From the NCBI GenBank assembly GCA_030148335.1, contig JASBTQ010000027.1, forward strand, positions 62,001-126,000: 64,000 nucleotides of DNA, read 5' to 3'. This DNA comes from Allomuricauda sp. Lineage in GTDB: Bacteria > Bacteroidota > Bacteroidia > Flavobacteriales > Flavobacteriaceae. Below are positions 44,621 to 52,655 of this stretch, piece by piece. How positions within the stretch are numbered: the first letter of the stretch is position 1; each line of letters begins with the position of its first letter. The position numbers and the translations under genes are program-made. The notes under the pieces were generated by a model. It saw only the letters and a program-made list of their open reading frames with translations. It was not told the DNA's origin and did no database searches.

Positions 44621-44876
44621 TTTTTTTAATTTCGGGTGCAAAAGTATCCCGACAATTCCCCTTGTTAATGGCTACCGGGATTCTTTATGTGAAGTGGCCC
44701 ATATCCTCGATGAAAGACCCGTATTTTGCCCAAATCCGTTTGATGTGGAATTGTTGAAAAACGGTTATCGGCAAAAGCCTTCACATCATCGTGGCACTAT
44801 ATAAGAGAAGGATTGTTAATTGGAATTTTTTTGAAAAATTCACAAGTTTTGACGTACTTGAACAAAAAACAGCAGC

Positions 44877-45398
44877 ATGACCATTTTTGTGGATATGGAC
44901 GAGGTGATTGCCGATGCATTTGGTGCGCATCTTGAACTTTACAATAAAGAATTCAATGCCCAACTCAAAATAGAAGATTGTTATGGCCGAGAAGCATGGC
45001 AGTGTGTGCCGGAAGCGCACCAACAGTCCATCCGGGACCATACTTGGCGGGATGGATTTTTCAAGTACCTGAAAGTTATACCGGATAGCCAGGAAGTACT
45101 TTTTGAACTCAGCAAAAAGCATGACGTCTATATCGCCTCCGCCGCGATGGAGTTTCCGCAGTCCCTTCGGGAAAAATCGGATTGGCTGGATGAGTTTTTT
45201 CCTTTTATCCCTTGGCAAAACCGAATCTTATGTGGCAACAAACATGTCTTGAAAGGGGATATCCTTATCGATGACCGAAGCAAAAACCTTGAGTTTTTCC
45301 CAGGTCGCCCCATCATGTTCACCTCTCCACACAATACAAATGTCACAACCTTCGAGCGTGCCAACACTTGGAAAGACATAGCCGACAAACTTTTGTAA
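44877..45398 (+). CDS. 5'(3')-deoxyribonucleotidase
   Basis: A 173-residue HAD-family enzyme. The N-terminal motif F-V-D-M-D-E-V-I-A-D contains the nucleophilic and acid/base aspartates of the 5'(3')-deoxyribonucleotidase family (D-x-D-x-V-x-A-D). The late I-L-I-D-D-R-S-K-N-L carries the metal-binding aspartates. It removes phosphate from deoxynucleoside monophosphates in the cytoplasm. First of a rightward run with the esterase 23 bases downstream. The gene seems complete and ordinary. Confidence 0.9.
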   Translation: MTIFVDMDEVIADAFGAHLELYNKEFNAQLKIEDCYGREAWQCVPEAHQQSIRDHTWRDGFFKYLKVIPDSQEVLFELSKKHDVYIASAAMEFPQSLREKSDWLDEFFPFIPWQNRILCGNKHVLKGDILIDDRSKNLEFFPGRPIMFTSPHNTNVTTFERANTWKDIADKLL

Positions 45399-45421
45399 CT
45401 TGTAGTCCCAAAACAAAACAG

Positions 45422-46135
45422 ATGCTGTCCCGGATATTTTTCATGGCCACTCTTTTATTGCTACAAGCCTGTGCGGCACAATCCCAGTTGGTGCAGGATG
45501 AACTGGAGACCGTGACCAAGGAAAATCTCAAATACTATCTCTATTATCCAGAGGGATATGCTTCAACTGGGGACGAAGAGTTCGGGATTTTGCTCTTTCT
45601 GCACGGTGGAGGTGAATCCGGTGGGGAATTGGGATGGGTAAAAAGAAATGGCCCGCCCAGACTCTTGGCGGAGGGCAAGCAATTCCCATTCTTGATCTTG
45701 GCACCGCAAAACCCCCATGAAAAGAAATGGTGGAACACCCATGCCGTGATGCAATTGCTGGACTCGGTCGTCGATGCCAGTAGGGTCGATACCAAAAGAA
45801 TCTATTTGACAGGGCTCAGTAGGGGAGGAAGTGCAGTTTGGGAACTGGCCACACAATACCCCGATAAATTTGCCGCCATGGCCGTAGTCTGTGGCATGGC
45901 GCCCTTGCCCTATGCCCATTGGATTGAAAAGGAAATGCCCATCTGGGTCTTCCATGGGGACAAGGATGATGTCATTGAGGTGGAAGAATCGGACCAAATG
46001 GTGGATAAACTAAAGGAAATGGGGTACAATGTCCGCTATACCAGATATAAAGGTGTGGGGCATGATGCATGGGACCGGGCCTACACCACCGATTCCCTCT
46101 ATACTTGGTTTGCCGAGCAAAAACGTATAAACTGA
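45422..46135 (+). CDS. Esterase/PHB-depolymerase-like lipoprotein
   Basis: A 237-residue hydrolase with start at 45422 (M-L-S-R-I-F-F-M) and a lipoprotein-like signal ending L-L-L-L-Q-A-C. The alpha/beta-hydrolase core has L-F-L-H-G-G-G-E, the elbow L-T-G-L-S-R-G-G, the acid in V-F-H-G-D-K-D-D-V and the base in G-V-G-H-D-A-W. This resembles PHB-depolymerase/feruloyl-esterase-like enzymes on the envelope. Its stop overlaps the start of the VanX-like gene by one base (TGATG), so the two are translationally coupled. The substrate is unknown. Confidence 0.85.
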   Translation: MLSRIFFMATLLLLQACAAQSQLVQDELETVTKENLKYYLYYPEGYASTGDEEFGILLFLHGGGESGGELGWVKRNGPPRLLAEGKQFPFLILAPQNPHEKKWWNTHAVMQLLDSVVDASRVDTKRIYLTGLSRGGSAVWELATQYPDKFAAMAVVCGMAPLPYAHWIEKEMPIWVFHGDKDDVIEVEESDQMVDKLKEMGYNVRYTRYKGVGHDAWDRAYTTDSLYTWFAEQKRIN

Positions 46136-46848
46136 TGCTGATGAAATATGTGATACCCTTTTTGGGCCTTATTGTCCTTTTCGCCTGCCGTGAAGGAAAT
46201 AAGGAAAATGAAGTTGTGGAAGCGGAAAGGGAAGCCATTGTGAAGGTGTTGGACACCATTCCCCAAGAACCAAAGTTGAAAACATTTGAAGGATTGGCCG
46301 ATACCACTTTTGTCCGTTTGGCCGATTTCAGCGACGATTTTGCCTACGACCTTCGCTATGCCACGGAAAACAATTTTTTAAAAGCCAAAGTCTATGATTG
46401 TGCCGAATGTTACACCCGGGTCAAAACGGCCAAGGCCCTCATTGCCGCCAACAAGGATTTTTTGAAAAAAGGGGTCAAGATCAAATTCTTCGATTGTTAC
46501 AGGCCCAATTCCGTGCAATACAAGATGTGGGAGATTGTGCCCAATCCGCAATACGTGGCCAATCCAGATAAAGGGTCCATCCACAACAAAGGTGGGGCCG
46601 TGGACATTACTTTGGTGGATATGGATGGAAACGAACTGGATATGGGTACCGATTTTGACTACTTTGGCAAAAGGGCCTATCACGACAATACAGATTTGCC
46701 CAAAGAGATTTTGGACAATAGAAAACTGTTGAAAGAGACCATGGAATCACATGGGTTTTGGTCCATCAGGACCGAGTGGTGGCACTACAACCTTTCTGCC
46801 GCCTCCAACGACAAGGTGGCCAATTTCAAATGGGAATGCAATGATTGA
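46135..46848 (+). CDS. D-Ala-D-Ala dipeptidase (VanX-like) lipoprotein
   Basis: A 237-residue zinc dipeptidase of the VanX/DdpX family. ATG at 46135 overlaps the previous stop; ATG at 46141 also works. The signal ends L-V-L-F-A-C (lipobox). The zinc site is seen in S-I-H-N-K-G-G-A-V-D-I-T-L-V-D (H and D) and R-T-E-W-W-H-Y-N, where Glu is the catalytic base and His the third ligand. D-C-Y-R-P-N-S-V-Q is also typical. It would hydrolyse D-Ala-D-Ala or a related peptidoglycan dipeptide in the periplasm. There is no VanH, VanA or regulator beside it, so it is more likely for cell-wall recycling than glycopeptide resistance. Confidence 0.92.
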   Translation: MLMKYVIPFLGLIVLFACREGNKENEVVEAEREAIVKVLDTIPQEPKLKTFEGLADTTFVRLADFSDDFAYDLRYATENNFLKAKVYDCAECYTRVKTAKALIAANKDFLKKGVKIKFFDCYRPNSVQYKMWEIVPNPQYVANPDKGSIHNKGGAVDITLVDMDGNELDMGTDFDYFGKRAYHDNTDLPKEILDNRKLLKETMESHGFWSIRTEWWHYNLSAASNDKVANFKWECND

Positions 46849-46863
46849 CCTTTATTCGGATAT

Positions 46864-47790
46864 ATGAACATACTTGGAAAAACAACTTTGATTTTTACAT
46901 TGATGTCAATTGCAATGTCAGCACAGGACACAATAATGCCGCTATGGCCAAAAGCAATTCCCAACCAGATAGAATCTGAGGAAAAGGAAGTTGTGGAGCA
47001 TACAGATGATGGGATAACTTGGATCACCAATGTGCAGACCCCCACATTGGAAGTCTATTTGCCCGCACCAAAACATGCGAACGGACAGGCCGTGATTATA
47101 TTTCCCGGAGGCGGATATCATGGACTGGCCTACGATTGGGAGGGGACGGACATTGCGAAGTCCCTTACCGTTAAAGGCGTGGCCGGCATTGTGGTAAAAT
47201 ATCGATTGCCTTGGTCAAAATCCATAACCGAGGGCAAAAATGTAGTGCCTTTGCAAGATGCGCAACGGGCCATTAGGTTGGTGCGGTCAAAGGCAGCAGC
47301 GTGGGGCATCGCACCCGACAAGATCGGGATCATGGGTTTTTCGGCAGGAGGCCATCTGGCCTCTTCATTGGGCACCCACTATAAGGATAAGGTGTACCAG
47401 CGGCAGGATGCGGCCGATGATCTCTCCGCACGACCTGATTTTATGGCATTGATCTATCCGGTCATCACTTTGGGCCACCCAAGCACCCATACGGGGTCCA
47501 GGACTTCCTTGTTGGGCGAAAATCCCACACAGGAAGAAGTGGATTACCTCTCCAACGAGAAGCATGTCGATGGCAACACTCCGCCAACATTCCTGTTGCA
47601 TGCCATGGACGACAAAGCTGTTTCTGTGGAGAATTCCATCCTGTTCTTTGGGGCACTAAGGGAGCATCACATCCCTGCCACCATGCATGTCTATCCCACA
47701 GGCGGACATGGTTTTTCTATGGCTTTGAACGACGAGCGATTGAAGAATTGGATGGACCTACTTTTTAATTGGCTTGCCACTTTGGACTAG
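46864..47790 (+). CDS. Exported alpha/beta-hydrolase (acetyl-esterase/BD-FAE type)
   Basis: A 308-residue esterase with a signal peptide ending A-M-S-A-Q. The oxyanion motif is I-I-F-P-G-G-G-Y, the nucleophile elbow is G-F-S-A-G-G, the acid lies in H-A-M-D-D-K-A-V and the base in G-G-H-G-F-S, as in Aes/BD-FAE carbohydrate esterases. It probably removes acyl groups from sugars or other esters in the periplasm. It is 15 bases after the VanX-like gene and last in a four-gene rightward run. The stop overlaps the convergent methyltransferase gene by 4 bases. Confidence 0.9.
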   Translation: MNILGKTTLIFTLMSIAMSAQDTIMPLWPKAIPNQIESEEKEVVEHTDDGITWITNVQTPTLEVYLPAPKHANGQAVIIFPGGGYHGLAYDWEGTDIAKSLTVKGVAGIVVKYRLPWSKSITEGKNVVPLQDAQRAIRLVRSKAAAWGIAPDKIGIMGFSAGGHLASSLGTHYKDKVYQRQDAADDLSARPDFMALIYPVITLGHPSTHTGSRTSLLGENPTQEEVDYLSNEKHVDGNTPPTFLLHAMDDKAVSVENSILFFGALREHHIPATMHVYPTGGHGFSMALNDERLKNWMDLLFNWLATLD

Positions 47791-48971
47791 TCCATGGTTT
47801 TTGTACACTGTAAAACCAAAAGGGAGTCATTGAGGTCCTTCGTGAAGAAAAGATAGGTCTCACCACCGTCCTTAATGTTGTGTTTTTTTCGGATATCGGC
47901 CACGGACAATGGAAAATTTCGAGTAGTGATGTTGGCCTTGGCTATGCCAAGAGTTTTCATTGAGCCTTTGGAGTAGGGAAGAGCCTTTTCAATCACAAAG
48001 GACCTGCCAGGGAAATCGATGAGATTGGTGGAGGTGTACAAGTGGGAGTGGGGGTGTAGCTTATGGAACTGGTAGGTGGCACCAATGGATTTGAACCCCC
48101 CTGATTTCATGATGGCCGCATTCGGTTCGTAGAGATAGGTCGATGGTTCGCCCAAGGCAACAGTGCTGGTCTGTTCGTCCTCTAGCATGAATCGGAATTT
48201 GTCCTCCTTGCCGTTGATGATATTCACGGTCTGGATGGCAATGTTGCCCACAAAATCTCTTTCAAGCACGAACAGGAGCTCTTTGACCTCATTGTTGAGG
48301 GCGACAATATGCACCTCTTTTACATAATTTAGTTCACTGATGCCTTGTTTGATGTCGAGCAATGGTGACGTCTTCAACAACACATGTTGGGTCTTCTGAA
48401 AAACCAGGTCGAGATTTTCCGGTAGATTGGGCAGGCAATCGGCAAGTAAAAAAACCTTTCCCTTCTTGTCGTTCCGTCTTGAGGGGTCGATGTAGATCCA
48501 ATCAAAATTTTGTGTGGCTGTATTCAGATAATCCATTCCATCCGCAGCGATGCATTGTATGTTTTCCCTGCCCAGGACTTTGAAATTATGGTCGGCAATT
48601 TCACTCAGTTCCGGATTGATTTCACAATGCACTACGGAGTCCATTTTTCGGGAAAAAAAATAGCTGTCCACACCAAACCCACCGGTAAGATCTACCAGTG
48701 ATTTTCCGCCCACAATTTGGGCCTTGTACCGTGCCGTGGCTTCGGAGCTGGACTGTTCAATATTGAGCTTGTTGGGGTAGTAGATGTTGGCCGAATGGAA
48801 CCAAGTGGGCAGTTTGTCCCAGCTCTTTTTTTTGGCTTCAAGCTGGGCAACCAGTTCTTTTGGGGAAACGCCTTCAAACTGGGGTCCATGTAACAAAACT
48901 GACATGATGTCAGTACTCCATTTTTCATTTATAAATGATTGTGGACCAGTATGTAATATGAATTTATTCAA
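47787..48971 (-). CDS. Class I SAM-dependent methyltransferase with THUMP-like C-terminal domain
   Basis: A 394-residue protein. The Rossmann core shows motif I L-V-D-L-T-G-G-F-G-V-D, then C-E-I-N-P-E-L and W-I-Y-I-D-P-S-R-R (motif IV), matching the class I methyltransferases. The C-terminal 100 residues look like the THUMP-like domain found in this family, which suggests an RNA substrate, but that is inference. TTG is the start, 7 bases after the end of the AI-2E transporter gene, so these are in one operon. The 3' end overlaps the esterase gene on the opposite strand by 4 bases. Confidence 0.85.
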   Translation of the reverse strand: MNKFILHTGPQSFINEKWSTDIMSVLLHGPQFEGVSPKELVAQLEAKKKSWDKLPTWFHSANIYYPNKLNIEQSSSEATARYKAQIVGGKSLVDLTGGFGVDSYFFSRKMDSVVHCEINPELSEIADHNFKVLGRENIQCIAADGMDYLNTATQNFDWIYIDPSRRNDKKGKVFLLADCLPNLPENLDLVFQKTQHVLLKTSPLLDIKQGISELNYVKEVHIVALNNEVKELLFVLERDFVGNIAIQTVNIINGKEDKFRFMLEDEQTSTVALGEPSTYLYEPNAAIMKSGGFKSIGATYQFHKLHPHSHLYTSTNLIDFPGRSFVIEKALPYSKGSMKTLGIAKANITTRNFPLSVADIRKKHNIKDGGETYLFFTKDLNDSLLVLQCTKTMD

Positions 48972-48978
48972 ACCGATA

Positions 48979-50079
48979 CTATAAGCCTTTGGTCAATTTT
49001 TTCACGAAGGTGTTTTCGGCCAAAAATTCCTTCAAGATTACCTTGATGGCGGTATATCCGGGTACCGCAACGACCATTCCGACCACCCCAAAAAGCAATC
49101 CCGCTATGATGATGATCAAGAAAATTTCGAGCGGGTGCGATTTCACACTGGTGGAAAAAATAAAGGGTTGGGAAAAGAAATTATCCACCAACTGGCCTAC
49201 TGCCAGACCAATCAAAACATAGAGCGTTTTTGGCAATATCACCGCACTGAAATCTTCTCCTAAAAAACTGGTCATGGTGAGCGTGACCATAATGGCCCCG
49301 CCGATGAGCGGACCTATGTATGGAATGATGTTGAACAGGGCACAAAGGAAGGCGATGACGATGGCGTTTTCCACGCCCACGATCAACAGTGCTACGGTAT
49401 AGATGACAAAAAGGATGAAAAGTTGCAGCAAGATACCAGCAAAGTATCTGGAAAGCAAACCATTGATTTTATCAATGGACTTGACCAAATTACTTTCCTT
49501 ATTGTCGGGCACAAAGGTCAGCATGCCGTTCTGGAACAATTTGCTGTCCTTCAAAAAGAAAAATGAAATGAAAAGCACCGAAAATAGGCCCACGCTGAAA
49601 TTGCTAAGGGTATTGATGAAGGAGTTGATGAAGTTGGGGATGAACTTCAGGTCGAGGCCCTTGAGCACATTTTCCTCAATTTTGGCTTCCTCGATCAGGT
49701 CATCCACATTCCTTGTCGAAGCACCAAAGTAATCCAAGATTTGGTAATACAGACTGTTTATGTCCGTCTTGAGGGTGTCAATGTCCAAGAGGGAAAGGTT
49801 TTTGCTCTGTTCCGAGATCAATGGGATGAAAAGGGCCAGAATGCCCAGAAAAATGGAGAGCATGAAGACCATGGCCGTCATCACGGCAATGGTGTTGGGG
49901 AATCTTAACCTTCGTCGTAAAAACAGCACGATGGGCCTACCCAGCAATGCGATGACAGCAGCTATGACCAAATAGGCCAACACGGACCGGATCTTGTAGA
50001 TGAAATAGGACAGCAGGACCACACCGACCATGATGGCCACTGCCCTTAATATTCCGTTGGCTATTGTCTTAGAGTTCAT
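48979..50079 (-). CDS. AI-2E/PerM-family membrane transporter
   Basis: A 366-residue inner-membrane protein with about eight hydrophobic segments. The AI-2E exporter/PerM family is indicated by the N-terminal helix F-I-Y-K-I-R-S-V-L-A-Y-L-V-I-A, the R-R-R-L-R-F-P-N-T-I-A-V loop, and the C-terminal helices I-P-Y-I-G-P-L-I-G-G-A with F-F-S-Q-P-F-I-F. Proteins of this family move small molecules or ions; substrate not known here. It is fourth in the leftward tsaD-to-methyltransferase run, 6 bases after the DUF4159 gene. Ordinary length. Confidence 0.9.
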   Translation of the reverse strand: MNSKTIANGILRAVAIMVGVVLLSYFIYKIRSVLAYLVIAAVIALLGRPIVLFLRRRLRFPNTIAVMTAMVFMLSIFLGILALFIPLISEQSKNLSLLDIDTLKTDINSLYYQILDYFGASTRNVDDLIEEAKIEENVLKGLDLKFIPNFINSFINTLSNFSVGLFSVLFISFFFLKDSKLFQNGMLTFVPDNKESNLVKSIDKINGLLSRYFAGILLQLFILFVIYTVALLIVGVENAIVIAFLCALFNIIPYIGPLIGGAIMVTLTMTSFLGEDFSAVILPKTLYVLIGLAVGQLVDNFFSQPFIFSTSVKSHPLEIFLIIIIAGLLFGVVGMVVAVPGYTAIKVILKEFLAENTFVKKLTKGL

Positions 50080-50085
50080 GAAAAA

Positions 50086-50736
50086 TCAGCTTTTAAAGGC
50101 ATATTCGATAATATTGGCACCCATTTGGAGCGCTTTCAAACGGACTTCTTCCGGGTCGTTGTGCACCGTAGGGTCTTCCCAGCCATCACCAAGATCGCAT
50201 TCAAATGTATAAAGTAGGATCAATCTGCCATTGTCAAAAATGCCAAATGCTTGGGGTCTTTTTCCGTCGTGTTCATGGATTTTTGGGAGTCCCTCCGGAA
50301 ACTTGAATTTTTGGTCAAAAATAGGATGGTCAGCTCCCAGTTCTTCCAATTCCTTATCGGGAAAGAGTTTTTGGAGTTCCCTCTTGAGGTAAGGCTCCAT
50401 GCCATAGTTGTCATCGATGTGCAAAAAACCACCGGATAGGAGATAGGTCTTCAGGTTCTGCACTTCATCGTCCGTAAAAAAGACATTGCCATGACCTGTC
50501 ATATGGAGGAAGGGATATTTGAAGATGGTGACACTGCCGGCCTCGACGGTCTCGGGCTGGGCATCCATTTTGGTGCCAAGGTTGGCATTGCAAAACTGTA
50601 TCAGATTGGGAAGTGCCGTGGGATTGGAATACCAATCGCCCCCACCGCCATACTTCAATACGGCAATCTGTTGGGCGTTGGAGTTGGCCACAGCCCAGAA
50701 AATGAAAGCCATTGTAATCAGGAATGTCCTTTTCAT
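50086..50736 (-). CDS. DUF4159 family protein, exported
   Basis: A 216-residue protein with a signal peptide beginning M-K-R-T-F-L-I-T and ending S-N-A-Q; the open frame runs further upstream but without signal character. The mature part reads L-K-Y-G-G-G-G-D-W-Y-S-N-P-T-A-L-P, then M-T-G-H-G-N-V-F-F-T-D-D-E-V and G-G-F-L-H-I-D-D-N-Y-G, the DUF4159 pattern. The family is of unknown function and is widespread in Bacteroidota. It lies in a leftward operon downstream of rsmE (70 bases) and immediately before the AI-2E transporter (6 bases). Confidence 0.9.
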   Translation of the reverse strand: MKRTFLITMAFIFWAVANSNAQQIAVLKYGGGGDWYSNPTALPNLIQFCNANLGTKMDAQPETVEAGSVTIFKYPFLHMTGHGNVFFTDDEVQNLKTYLLSGGFLHIDDNYGMEPYLKRELQKLFPDKELEELGADHPIFDQKFKFPEGLPKIHEHDGKRPQAFGIFDNGRLILLYTFECDLGDGWEDPTVHNDPEEVRLKALQMGANIIEYAFKS

Positions 50737-50806
50737 GGTGAAAACGTACCGATTGATCCAAAAGTAAGGCATACGGTCCAAAAAAGAAGAAAAATATTCT
50801 TTTTGG

Positions 50807-51511
50807 TCAGCTGTTGATTATGGATACCGTTGAGCAGGCCACAATTGCGGCCGTTTCAGTGCGGAGGCGATTGTTCCCAAGGGAGATGGGCACAAAGCCC
50901 TTTTCTCTGGCCAAATCCACTTCCCCTTTTGAAAAATCCCCTTCGGGCCCTATGAGGATGACAACATCCATATCGGCGATCACCCTTCGCTTCAACTCCA
51001 TTTTTTCGCCATTGTGGCAATGTGCGATGAACTTGAGCCCCAAAAATTCCTTTTCCATGAACTCATTGTAAGATATGGGCGGGTTTAGCTTGGGCAGAAT
51101 GGTCTGCAGGGATTGTTTCATGGCAGATTGTATCACGCGCTCCATTCGTTCCAACTTTATCGTTTTTCGTTCGGAATGTTCGCAGATGATGGGGGTGATC
51201 TCGTCCACACCTATCTCGGTCGCTTTTTCCAGCAGCCACTCATACCTATCGTTCATTTTTGTGGGGGCCACGGCCATGTGGAGGCTGTACCTTTTGGGAA
51301 TGGCCTTGATTCGGGATATGATCTGCGCCACACATTTTTTGGGGTCGGGGAGCAAAATCTCAGCCTCGAACAGGTGGCCCTTGCCATTGGTGATCTGGAG
51401 CATATCGCCCTCCGTTTTTCGCAACACCCGAACAATGTGCTTGCTCTCTTCGGGGGAAAAGGTAAACTGCTTGACGCTGTTGTCCAATGAAGGGTCGTAA
51501 AAAAGTTGCAT
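50807..51511 (-). CDS. rsmE: 16S rRNA (uracil-1498-N3)-methyltransferase RsmE
   Basis: A 234-residue SPOUT methyltransferase that modifies U1498 of 16S rRNA. The N-terminal RNA-binding part starts M-Q-L-F-Y-D-P-S and continues with H-I-V-R-V-L-R-K. The knotted cofactor site shows I-L-I-G-P-E-G-D-F-S-K-G-E, and the C-terminus I-S-L-G-N-N-R-L-R-T-E-T-A-A-I. The length is typical. It follows tsaD by 43 bases in the leftward operon. Confidence 0.96.
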   Translation of the reverse strand: MQLFYDPSLDNSVKQFTFSPEESKHIVRVLRKTEGDMLQITNGKGHLFEAEILLPDPKKCVAQIISRIKAIPKRYSLHMAVAPTKMNDRYEWLLEKATEIGVDEITPIICEHSERKTIKLERMERVIQSAMKQSLQTILPKLNPPISYNEFMEKEFLGLKFIAHCHNGEKMELKRRVIADMDVVILIGPEGDFSKGEVDLAREKGFVPISLGNNRLRTETAAIVACSTVSIINS

Positions 51512-51554
51512 GTTTTCTCGATTTTTAGGGTTCGGGCCTTTCTCGGGGAAAGCT

Positions 51555-52583
51555 TTAGCTTCCTATGGCATATCTAGCCTTCGCCGCTACACTCTGGTCC
51601 GTGAACTGTCCTTTTTCAAATTTAAGATAACCGACAATACCGATCATTGCGGCATTGTCCGTACAATATTCAAACTTTGGGATGTAGGTTTTCCACCCCA
51701 AGGTTTCCTCTGCCTCCTTGAGCCGGGCACGTATCCCCGAATTTGCGGCAACGCCCCCACCGATGGCCACTTCCTTGATGCCCGTCTGTTCCACGGTCAT
51801 GTGTAGTTTTTCCATAAGGATTTCCAGAATGGTATGCTGCACCGAAGCGCAGATGTCGTTGATGTTTTCCGCGACAAAATTTGGATTCTTTTGTGTTTCC
51901 CTTTGCAAGAAATAGAGGATGCTCGTCTTCAGGCCACTGAAACTGAAATTCAGCCCATCCACCTTTGGTTTGGGAAAATCGAATGCCGAAGGGTTGCCCA
52001 ATCGCGCATATTTGTCCACCAATGGCCCCCCGGGATAGGGTAGGCCCATCAGCTTGGCACTTTTGTCAAAAGCTTCGCCCACAGCATCGTCCAGGGTTTC
52101 CCCCAGCACTTCCATGGTAAAGTGATCGGAGACTTTTACAATCTGTGTGTGTCCGCCACTGATGGTCATGCCCAAAAAGGGAAATGTTGGCGATGCCCCA
52201 TTTTCATCATCTATAAAATGCGCCAGGATATGGGCTTCCATGTGGTTCACCTCGATCAAGGGGATGTCCAATCCCAAGGCCAATGACTTGGCGAAGGAAG
52301 TGCCCACGAGCAATGATCCCATCAATCCGGGGCCTCTTGTAAAAGCTATGGCAGATAGCTGTTTTTTGTCGATATTTGCCTTGGCCAAGGCTTGGTGTAC
52401 CACGGGAACGATATTCTGTTGATGTGCCCTAGAGGCCAACTCTGGGACAACACCTCCATATTGCTTGTGGATTTCTTGTGTAGCTACCACATTGCTCAGT
52501 ACTTTTGCATTGCAAAGGACGGCAGCGGAAGTGTCATCACAGGATGATTCTATGGCAAGGATATATATTTTTTTGTCTGTCAC
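51555..52583 (-). CDS. tsaD: tRNA N6-threonylcarbamoyladenosine synthase subunit TsaD
   Basis: A 342-residue TsaD protein, which transfers the threonylcarbamoyl group to A37 of ANN-reading tRNAs with TsaB/TsaE. The start is GTG. The ASKHA fold is visible: I-L-A-I-E-S-S-C-D-D-T-S-A, the metal-site H-x-E-A-H (V-N-H-M-E-A-H), S-G-G-H-T, and late G-G-V-A-A-N-S-G and Y-C-T-D-N-A-A-M-I. The gene leads a leftward run with rsmE, and a short 72-base gap separates it from the divergent tamB. Confidence 0.97.
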   Translation of the reverse strand: MTDKKIYILAIESSCDDTSAAVLCNAKVLSNVVATQEIHKQYGGVVPELASRAHQQNIVPVVHQALAKANIDKKQLSAIAFTRGPGLMGSLLVGTSFAKSLALGLDIPLIEVNHMEAHILAHFIDDENGASPTFPFLGMTISGGHTQIVKVSDHFTMEVLGETLDDAVGEAFDKSAKLMGLPYPGGPLVDKYARLGNPSAFDFPKPKVDGLNFSFSGLKTSILYFLQRETQKNPNFVAENINDICASVQHTILEILMEKLHMTVEQTGIKEVAIGGGVAANSGIRARLKEAEETLGWKTYIPKFEYCTDNAAMIGIVGYLKFEKGQFTDQSVAAKARYAIGS

Positions 52584-52655
52584 AGGTTTTGGAACAAAAA
52601 TTGGTCACCAAAGGTAAAACATAAAAGCCCTATCAAAAAACTTCGCAAAATACTA

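Noticed and set aside
44478-44804. Rightward open frame of 108 codons upstream of the deoxyribonucleotidase gene
   Set aside because: It overlaps the CAP gene on the other strand and has no recognisable motif.
46135-46848. Glycopeptide-resistance gene cluster
   Set aside because: Only a VanX-like gene is present; no ligase, dehydrogenase or regulator accompanies it.
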